Program-made: the position numbers and the translations under genes
Assembly (NCBI GenBank): GCA_937907165.1
Contig: CALCUH010000182.1
Location: 1 to 14,784, forward strand
DNA length: 14,784 nt
Source of the DNA: an uncultured Bacteroidales bacterium
Lineage (GTDB): Bacteria; Bacteroidota; Bacteroidia; Bacteroidales; Paludibacteraceae
Direction of reading: 5' to 3'
The notes under the pieces: generated by a model
Seen by the model: the letters and a program-made list of their open reading frames with translations, nothing else
The model's database searches: none
What the model was told of the DNA's origin: nothing
In this document: positions 6,665 through 12,439 of the stretch, one piece after another
How positions within the stretch are numbered: the stretch's first letter is position 1
Layout: each line of letters begins with the position of its first letter

Positions 6665-7852
6665 ATGGGCAGGATTGTCGTGACCGGTATGGGCATCATC
6701 TGTAGCCTTGGGTGCGGAACCGAGGAGGTGTTCGCTTCCCTTCGTGCGGGTGTGGCTTGTGTCGGGGCGGCACGTCATTTGCGGACTATACACACGGAAC
6801 TCCCTGTGGGTGAGGTCTCTATGAGCAATGAGGAGATGATTTCTCTGCTCGGACTTCCTGCCGATATGGTGGTCACCCGTACCCCTTTGTTGGGTATGGT
6901 CGCTTTCCAGCAAGCCGTCAATCAGGCTGGTCTGACGGACGCCACCCGCACCGCTTTCGTGAACGGTACGACGGTGGGCGGTATGGAGAAGAGCGAGCAG
7001 TACTACCTCGATTTCTTCGAGGGAAAACATACGGAATATATCGGCGCTCACGATTGCGGCGCCGGCACCGAACAGATCGGACGTTTGTTCGGCCATCTCG
7101 ATTCCATGTGTACCATCTCCACCGCCTGTTCCTCCGCGACGAATGCCATCATCATGGGGGCGAACTTGATTAAAAGCGGTAGGGTGGAAGCCGCCATCGT
7201 GGGCGGAACGGAATCGCTCAGCAAATTCCACTTGAACGGATTCAACTCTTTGATGATTTTGGACCACGATAATTGCAAACCGTTCGACAAAAACCGTAAT
7301 GGTTTGAACTTGGGCGAGGGCGCCGCCTACTTGGTCATCGAGAGCGAAGAGAGCGCAAGAGCCCGCGGCTGTGAGCCTATCTGCGAACTCTCCGGTTATG
7401 CCAACGCTTGCGACGCTTTCCATCAGACCGCGACATCGCCCGAAGGTGAGGGGGCTTACCTCGCCATGAAAGGCGCATTGGCGAAGGCTGGGTTGCGTCC
7501 ATCCGATATCGACTATATCAACGCCCATGGAACGGGCACCGGCAATAATGACCAGTGCGAGAGCGTGGCGATTAAGCGGGTGTTCGGCGACGAAATGCCT
7601 CGCTTCTCTTCCACCAAGGCGTTCACGGGACATACGACCAGCGCGGCGGGAGCGGTGGAGGCGGTGATCTCCATCTTGGCGCTGACGAACAACTATATTC
7701 CCGCCAACCTCAACTTTTCGGAACCTATCGAGGAGACTGGTCTGACGCCCGTCTCTGAGGGAATGGAGAGTGTCTCCTTGCGTCATGTGATGAGCAACTC
7801 CTTCGGTTTCGGTGGCAATGATTCCTCTTGTATATTTTCTAAAATAAATTAA
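6665..7852 (+). CDS. beta-ketoacyl-ACP synthase (KAS II type), catalytically complete
   Basis: A 395-residue ketoacyl synthase that should condense an acyl thioester with malonyl-ACP. The catalytic Cys-His-His set is intact: Cys155 in STACSSA, His288 in NAHGTGT and His323 in FTGHT, with Lys318 and the C-terminal GFGGND loop. Length is normal for the family. The N-terminal VVTGMGIICSLG start is standard and supports the ATG at 6665. Its immediate downstream neighbour is an inactive KS-like protein, 2 bases on, so the two likely form a heterodimer like KS-alpha/KS-beta of type II polyketide synthases or the KS/CLF pairs of aryl polyene systems. As a dedicated ACP is adjacent, a role in a special lipid or polyene is more likely than bulk fatty acid synthesis. 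Confidence 0.95.
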   Translation: MGRIVVTGMGIICSLGCGTEEVFASLRAGVACVGAARHLRTIHTELPVGEVSMSNEEMISLLGLPADMVVTRTPLLGMVAFQQAVNQAGLTDATRTAFVNGTTVGGMEKSEQYYLDFFEGKHTEYIGAHDCGAGTEQIGRLFGHLDSMCTISTACSSATNAIIMGANLIKSGRVEAAIVGGTESLSKFHLNGFNSLMILDHDNCKPFDKNRNGLNLGEGAAYLVIESEESARARGCEPICELSGYANACDAFHQTATSPEGEGAYLAMKGALAKAGLRPSDIDYINAHGTGTGNNDQCESVAIKRVFGDEMPRFSSTKAFTGHTTSAAGAVEAVISILALTNNYIPANLNFSEPIEETGLTPVSEGMESVSLRHVMSNSFGFGGNDSSCIFSKIN

Positions 7853-7854
7853 TC

Positions 7855-8907
7855 ATGGCGGTCTATATTCAGTCTGCGGCTCAAATCTCCATCCAATCGC
7901 CTTTGTGCGACGATTGGTTCACGGAACCGATCAAGAGGGAGGGACGCTATTTCCGTGCCGAAGAGCCTGATTTCAAGGCGTTCATAGACCCGATGTCTTC
8001 CCGCAGAATGGGACGTCTGCTGAAACGTGCGATCGCATCGGCGAAGACGGCGCTCGTGGGGTTTGAGGAGCCTTTGAACGCTATCGTCACGGGTACGGGG
8101 CTCGGTTGCATCGAGACGACCGAGAAGTTCCTCAATGCGATGCTGAAGGATGGTGAGCAAGCTTTACCGCCCTCTTTTTTCATGCAGTCCACCCACAACA
8201 CGATCGGCTCGGTCATCGCCCAGACGCTGAAGTGCCATGGATATAATAATACTTACACACACCGCGGCACGTCGTTCGATTGTGCCTTGCAGGATGTGGT
8301 GACGCAGTTTGACCTCGGGGAGATTTCCTCCGCATTGGTTTGCGCCAACGACGAGATGACCGAGGCTTATTTCAAGCTCTTCGACCAAATCGGTTACTGG
8401 AAGAAGGAGGATGTCACGGAAGATATGTTCCGTCAGGTTGCCGGCGAGGGAAGTTTCGCGGGCGAAGTCTCCGCCTCTTTTTTGCTGACAGACGCTCCGA
8501 CGAGTAATACTTTGTGCCGTTTGGTCGGTATGGAGATGATGTTCGAGCCGTCGACCGAACGGTTGCGTGCCGCCATCGACAACCTCTTGGTTGAGGCTGG
8601 CATGGAGTGGTCGGATGTGGATGCTGTGGTCTGCGGATATAATGCGGCGGAGTCGAACGATAGGGTATATGCCCGAATGGCGGATGAGCTCTTCCCTGGC
8701 GTGACTCAAATCTACTACAAACACCTGTTCGGCGAGTCTTTCTCGGCGTCCGCTTTAGGATATTATGTGGCGGCGACTTGCCTGAAGCGGGGCGAGGTTC
8801 CTTCCCATATCGTCTATAGCGGGGAGAAAAACATCGCTCCGAAATGTATATTGGTATATAATCATTTTCAAAATAAAGACCACTCTGTGGGACTATTGAC
8901 ATGCTGA
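7855..8907 (+). CDS. ketoacyl-synthase-like chain-length-factor partner, active site lost
   Basis: A 350-residue thiolase-fold protein that keeps the KS layout but not its catalytic residues. The nucleophile region reads THRGTSFDCA (135-144); the cysteine position aligns with Gly138, and Cys143 is five residues off. The region matching NAHGTGT reads NAAESND (263-269), lacking the His. The third motif reads FGES (292-295), with Glu294 in place of His. It therefore cannot be a normal condensing enzyme and is best seen as the KS-beta or chain-length-factor partner of the KS encoded 2 bases upstream. It resembles the ketoacyl-synthase-like family of Bacteroidota polyene clusters. Its stop overlaps the next start by 7 bases. 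Confidence 0.85.
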   Translation: MAVYIQSAAQISIQSPLCDDWFTEPIKREGRYFRAEEPDFKAFIDPMSSRRMGRLLKRAIASAKTALVGFEEPLNAIVTGTGLGCIETTEKFLNAMLKDGEQALPPSFFMQSTHNTIGSVIAQTLKCHGYNNTYTHRGTSFDCALQDVVTQFDLGEISSALVCANDEMTEAYFKLFDQIGYWKKEDVTEDMFRQVAGEGSFAGEVSASFLLTDAPTSNTLCRLVGMEMMFEPSTERLRAAIDNLLVEAGMEWSDVDAVVCGYNAAESNDRVYARMADELFPGVTQIYYKHLFGESFSASALGYYVAATCLKRGEVPSHIVYSGEKNIAPKCILVYNHFQNKDHSVGLLTC

Positions 8908-9254
8908 GACTATTGCTACTATCCGTTGTCCAGTCATTCTGTCTGGCGTTAGGTCAGGTCTTTTTGAAGCTGGCCGTCGGGAAGATGCAGTCGTTTTCAT
9001 GGACATGGACGTGGTTCAAGGATCTGGTTCTGAACTATTGGCTGGCGCTCACGGGCGTCTCCATGGGTTTGGCCACGTTGTTATGGTTCTACATTCTTAG
9101 ACACTATCCGTTGTCTGAGGCGCATCCGCTCACATGCCTCAGTTTCATTTTCGGGCTCTTAGCCTCCGCATGGTTTCTGCATGAGCCGATTCCTGTCACG
9201 AGGTGGATTGGTGTGGGCATCATCATGGTGGGCGTTTTCTTTGTTGTAAAATAA
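8901..9254 (+). CDS. small four-helix DMT-family membrane protein, ArnE/ArnF/EmrE-like
   Basis: A 117-residue, very hydrophobic protein with four predicted membrane helices (about residues 2-24, 43-66, 72-92 and 96-116). The segment YPLSEAHPLTCLSFIFGLL...LHEP followed by RW.GV.IIM.GV resembles the DMT superfamily, closest by eye to ArnE/ArnF, which flip an aminoarabinose-linked lipid. Proteins this small act as dimers; no second subunit is encoded beside it. Its place between the KS pair and the dehydratase/glycosyltransferase genes suggests it moves a lipid-linked product or sugar carrier over the inner membrane. Substrate is unknown; a multidrug exporter role cannot be excluded. Confidence 0.82.
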   Translation: MLRLLLLSVVQSFCLALGQVFLKLAVGKMQSFSWTWTWFKDLVLNYWLALTGVSMGLATLLWFYILRHYPLSEAHPLTCLSFIFGLLASAWFLHEPIPVTRWIGVGIIMVGVFFVVK

Positions 9255-9260
9255 CACGAT

Positions 9261-9617
9261 ATGTTTACGATTCGAGCATACGATACGGGAGAGGCTGGCG
9301 CTTTCGGCCATGAGCTTCGCTTTGATGCGGGCCATGAGGTTTTCGCCGCCCATTTTCCTGGCAATCCTATTGTCCCCGGCGCAGTGCTGGTAGAGGTAAT
9401 CCGTTCAGCCGCATCCGACATCCTGCAAGAGGAGATGCGGGTGGTGGAGGTGCGTAACGTGAAGTTCATCACGGTGATTGTGCCCGGAGTCGACGAACCG
9501 TTGAACATCGTTTCCCGTTATGCGGAGAAAGAGGGGACCTACTCCTTCAAATCAGTGATTTCGGGGGGAGACCGTATATATGCCAAGTTCGATTTGATTG
9601 TGGGGAGGATGAATTGA
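9261..9617 (+). CDS. 3-hydroxyacyl-ACP dehydratase, FabZ-like hot-dog protein
   Basis: A 118-residue single hot-dog domain protein. The active-site helix motif HFPGNPIVPGAVLVE matches FabZ/FabA; His31 and Glu45 are spaced 14 residues apart, as in the catalytic pair of FabZ. It should remove water from 3-hydroxyacyl-ACP to give trans-2-enoyl-ACP, which in a polyene pathway produces the conjugated double bonds. It is shorter than housekeeping FabZ (about 145 residues) and lacks some N-terminal sequence. It begins 6 bases after the DMT gene, and the next gene overlaps its stop by one base. No ketoreductase is encoded in the window, so the 3-hydroxyacyl substrate must come from an enzyme elsewhere. 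Confidence 0.88.
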   Translation: MFTIRAYDTGEAGAFGHELRFDAGHEVFAAHFPGNPIVPGAVLVEVIRSAASDILQEEMRVVEVRNVKFITVIVPGVDEPLNIVSRYAEKEGTYSFKSVISGGDRIYAKFDLIVGRMN

Positions 9618-10393
9618 TGACGGCTGATGAGACACGGAAAATCTTCTCTGAGAAACGGGTGGGGGTATTGATACCTGTCTATAACAACGAGAAGACGGTG
9701 CTTCAGGTGGTGGAGTCCGTTCTTCCCTTTTGCGCCGACGTGATTGTCGTGAATGATGGTTCCACGGATCAGACCGAGACGCTTTTAAGCAAATTACCCG
9801 AATCTGTCCATATTGTCTCCTATCTTCCCAATAAGGGAAAAGGTTACGCTTTGAAAGCAGGCTTTGAAAAGGCGTTGGAGATGGGGCTCCGTTCGGTGGT
9901 GTCGATGGATTCAGACGGTCAACACTTAGCGTCCGATTTGCCGCTCTTCGCTGAGGCTTGCCAAGAGGACGAGGATGCCCTGATAGTGGGAAGCCGTTCG
10001 TTCCTCAATCCGAACATGCCGCAGAAAAACAGTTTTGCCAATAAGTTCTCCAATTTTTGGTTCGCCTTGCAGACGGGGCACCGTTTGCCCGACACGCAGA
10101 CTGGCTACAGACTATATCCGTTGGAGCGTATGAAAGGAATGACACCTTTCTGTCGACGTTACGAGGCGGAGTTGGAGCTTTTGGTGCGTAGCGCATGGCG
10201 GGCGATTCGGTTGAAGAGTATCTCTATAAATGTATTCTACCCACCTAAGGAAGAGCGGGTGACGCACTTCCGTCCGACTGTCGATTTCGTGCGTATCAGT
10301 TTGTTAAACACGTTGTTATGCGTCTTGGCTGTGGTGTATGGTTATCCCTCTATGGCGATAAGGAAGATATGGAACTTTATTATTAGGAAATAA
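9617..10393 (+). CDS. family 2 glycosyltransferase
   Basis: A 258-residue GT-A fold glycosyltransferase of the DPM1/polyprenol-phosphate type. It has the VLIPVYNNE start of the nucleotide-binding fold, NDGSTD (46-51), and the DxD metal site in MDSDGQH (97-103). The motif DTQTGYRLYPL and the C-terminal FYPPKEERVTHFRP with a following hydrophobic segment match the glycosyltransferases of Bacteroidota polyene clusters. There it is often joined to or followed by an acyltransferase, which is missing here. ATG at 9617 overlaps the dehydratase stop (TGATG); a TTG at 9614 is rejected. It probably adds a sugar to a lipid or polyene carrier. It is the last gene of the ACP operon; no terminator is visible after it. 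Confidence 0.9.
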   Translation: MTADETRKIFSEKRVGVLIPVYNNEKTVLQVVESVLPFCADVIVVNDGSTDQTETLLSKLPESVHIVSYLPNKGKGYALKAGFEKALEMGLRSVVSMDSDGQHLASDLPLFAEACQEDEDALIVGSRSFLNPNMPQKNSFANKFSNFWFALQTGHRLPDTQTGYRLYPLERMKGMTPFCRRYEAELELLVRSAWRAIRLKSISINVFYPPKEERVTHFRPTVDFVRISLLNTLLCVLAVVYGYPSMAIRKIWNFIIRK

Positions 10394-10519
10394 ATGGGAA
10401 TAGTTGTTGAAAATGACTAATAGGCGGAAGCATAGTATTAGATTTAATAATAAAGTTTCAAGATATGGAAAGTATGTTATATATATCCTCAGGAATCAGC
10501 TTAGGAAGCACATCCGATG

Positions 10520-11362
10520 CTAAATATATCTTTTCATCTCTTTCCCTTCAACTCCGGCATGTAATTCCAACAGATTTTTTGCGGGGCTAGATTGAATCTT
10601 AGGAATAAGTACCTCCTCTACCTGAAAAAAGCCGACTTCCGCATCCATGTGAATCTCAATTTTAAGAGGTCGTTCGGAACCTTCTTTTATCATGACCTTT
10701 TGTATTGCGTTTGCGGAGTATTTGTGTATGTCGCCTTCTGTTGGTTTGGATGTTATCTCCAAGGGAATACGGGCGCGTCCTTTGGTCATGTCGCAGCCAT
10801 CGGCGATAAGGATGATTCCTGCCTCGATAGAGTGGATGGGACGTGTGCCCATGTGGCCGATAATGCCCTCTGTCGCGACGGATCGAATGATTGTTCGTCG
10901 CATGACATCTTTCTCCCTAGGAAGAACTTGGGACAAAAGCCTGTCGATGATAGGGTAGGAGATGATTCCTGAATAGAGTTCATGGTCTTTCCTTCCGATG
11001 GTCATTCCACAGTCGTGAAGAAGTGATGCCAAAAGGACTGCGGCGGTGCTGTCTGCGAAGGAACCGACCTTTTCTTTCTCTAAGTTTGTGTCCACACCTG
11101 CATTATGCAAGATAATCAATATCCTCAAAGCGTTGTAACACACCATTTTCATATGGACGGGACCATGGTCGTTTAAACCTACACGACCGATAGATACTGT
11201 GTTTGCATAATCTTGAATTGCCTGTATTTCGTTGTCGTTCTGGATGCTCTTCCAAAGTCTTAGAGGTAGATCGTCTTTCCCCGTATAGTTCCCGATTATT
11301 TCGTTGATAAGTTCCGTTATTTTCCCTTCGACATTGATTTCCTTGGGAGATTTATAGTCCAT
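10520..11362 (-). CDS. HD-domain metal-dependent phosphohydrolase
   Basis: A 280-residue soluble protein. HD-superfamily metal ligands are visible: His66/His70 in DHGPVH, the paired His116-Asp117 in LLHDCGM, then DHE near 126-128, His170, and Asp188/Asp191 in ADGCDMTKGR. This set is complete enough to expect phosphodiesterase, phosphatase or nucleotide hydrolase activity; the substrate is unknown. The C-terminal part, about residue 205 on, lacks recognisable motifs and may be a sensing or dimer domain. It stands alone, convergent to the glycosyltransferase gene, with no clear promoter or terminator seen. Base composition looks more AT-rich than the flanking operons, which may hint at separate ancestry, but this is only by eye. 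Confidence 0.87.
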   Translation of the reverse strand: MDYKSPKEINVEGKITELINEIIGNYTGKDDLPLRLWKSIQNDNEIQAIQDYANTVSIGRVGLNDHGPVHMKMVCYNALRILIILHNAGVDTNLEKEKVGSFADSTAAVLLASLLHDCGMTIGRKDHELYSGIISYPIIDRLLSQVLPREKDVMRRTIIRSVATEGIIGHMGTRPIHSIEAGIILIADGCDMTKGRARIPLEITSKPTEGDIHKYSANAIQKVMIKEGSERPLKIEIHMDAEVGFFQVEEVLIPKIQSSPAKNLLELHAGVEGKEMKRYI

Positions 11363-11370
11363 GTAATATT

Positions 11371-11460
11371 AAGATTAAAAAATTAATAGTATCTGAATTG
11401 GGTGATTCAATAGAAGCTGGAATACAAGCCGCTATCGACAAATTATTTTTTATAAAATAA
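11371..11460 (+). pseudogene. possible gene remnant in the intergenic region
   Basis: Between the HD gene and the outer-membrane protein gene the plus strand has an open stretch ending at TAA 11458-11460. It reads SELGDSIEAGIQAAIDKLF near its end, which looks more like real protein than random AT-rich sequence. It has no start codon or upstream gene of its own, because the frame runs back antisense into the HD gene. It may be the decayed end of a lost gene or chance. Confidence 0.15.
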
Positions 11461-11496
11461 TGAACGAATGTAATAAAAGTGCCTTTTGATGTAATG

Positions 11497-11525
11497 AAAA
11501 AAAGGCGTCATTTTCAGACGCCTTT
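11497..11525 (-). terminator. Rho-independent terminator of the outer-membrane protein gene
   Basis: AAAGGCGTC (11501-11509) and GACGCCTTT (11517-11525) pair perfectly around a 7-base loop. On the minus strand a run of seven T (11497-11503, partly in the stem) follows. It lies about 20 bases past the stop of the outer-membrane protein gene. Confidence 0.9.
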
Positions 11526-11545
11526 TAGGGGAGTTTGGTGTTTCC

Positions 11546-12283
11546 TTAGAAAGCCCAACCCACGCGGATAGCAGGAACTGCTTGTGGGAAGAAGTTAACC
11601 TCGTGGTTCTTGGTGTCTTCTTTGGTGGAAGTGCCGTTTTGTTCTGTAGTAGTCTTCTTGTCCTTGATAATCTCAACGCCCAATTTCACTTCAGCGCCGA
11701 CGAAAAGGTTCTTTGCGACGAAGAAGTTGAAACCAGCCGCACCAGCTACACCGAACGTATTGAATCCGGTCTGGTTCTTCACGATGTTTTTGTTTTGTTG
11801 TGTCTCTTTCACGCTCTTAGTGGAGTTGATGCCGAATTGTAATTCAGCGCCGATGTATGGTTCCAATCTGTTGGTGCCTTCGAAGCAGTAGTTGAAGCCT
11901 GGCTCGATGGAGAAGGTAGCGGTACGGTCGCTTGTCTTTGCCCATTGAGCGCCGCTCTTAGCGTTGTCGTCAACGTCCTTAACGATGCTGACACCGAAAC
12001 CTAACTTCAATTCAATGCTTTCAGAAAGCACATATACGCCTCTCAATAATCCGCCAGGCAGATTGACTGCGCCTGATGAGGTGTTGGTTCCCGTAACGGA
12101 GAACGGAACATATCCGATTTCCATCAAGAACTTGCCTTCTTCAGGTTTGAACTCATTGGTCGTTTGTACTTGTTCTTGTCCTTGAGCTTGTTGGTTTGTG
12201 GTGATGGCGGCGTTCTCTTCTGTTTGGGCGTTCATCGCCGTAGCCGCCATGATTGCTGAGATAGCTAAAAATAACTTTTTCAT
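11546..12283 (-). CDS. outer-membrane beta-barrel (porin-like) protein
   Basis: A 245-residue exported protein from the ATG at 12283, where MKKLFLAISAIMAATAMNAQ forms a typical signal peptide cut near residues 19-20. The longer frame starting at 12346 would place 21 charged residues before the signal and is rejected. After a Gln/Thr/Glu-rich linker (about 21-45) the protein shows alternating hydrophobic strands (LMEIGYVPFSV, SIELKLGFGVSIV, EPYIGAELQFGI, NLFVGAEVKLGVEI). It ends in AIRVGWAF, with the C-terminal aromatic residue used for barrel insertion. The pattern fits an eight-stranded barrel of the OmpX/OmpA-like group; function is unknown. It is a single-gene unit divergent from thrA, with a strong terminator. 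Confidence 0.9.
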   Translation of the reverse strand: MKKLFLAISAIMAATAMNAQTEENAAITTNQQAQGQEQVQTTNEFKPEEGKFLMEIGYVPFSVTGTNTSSGAVNLPGGLLRGVYVLSESIELKLGFGVSIVKDVDDNAKSGAQWAKTSDRTATFSIEPGFNYCFEGTNRLEPYIGAELQFGINSTKSVKETQQNKNIVKNQTGFNTFGVAGAAGFNFFVAKNLFVGAEVKLGVEIIKDKKTTTEQNGTSTKEDTKNHEVNFFPQAVPAIRVGWAF

Positions 12284-12439
12284 TTTAACTAATTTATGGT
12301 CCCATTGTATTAGATTATTTCCTTCCGAGAATGAGGGACTATCCACTCTCGAAAGAAAGAATGGGCAAACATAGGGAAAAAAATCGAATATTTGACTATC
12401 TTCGCGGACTAAACGTAAAAATGTAATTTTTTCAGAAGT
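12284..12439. other. divergent intergenic region between the outer-membrane protein gene and thrA
   Basis: This holds the putative thrA promoter and the leader of the outer-membrane protein gene. An imperfect inverted repeat, CGAGA (12327-12331) with TCTCG (12346-12350), lies in the likely leader of the outer-membrane gene. I did not find a good TAnnTTTG for the minus-strand gene. Confidence 0.4.
12397..12404 (+). promoter_or_regulatory. putative thrA promoter, -7 element
   Basis: TATCTTCG differs from the Bacteroidota consensus TAnnTTTG by one base and lies 36 bases before the thrA ATG. No convincing -33 TTG is present. The predicted leader of about 30 bases is too short for a threonine/isoleucine attenuator like that of enteric thrABC. 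Confidence 0.4.

Noticed and set aside
6404..7786. 460-codon open frame on the minus strand opposite the ACP and KS genes
   Set aside because: It is antisense to two genes with intact catalytic motifs, its translation is rich in Arg/His with no domain, and it reflects codon bias of the real genes.
10465..10590. Short plus-strand frame of 41 codons starting at an ATG after the glycosyltransferase gene
   Set aside because: It overlaps the 3' end of the HD gene on the opposite strand and has no recognisable motif or promoter; I cannot support it as a gene.
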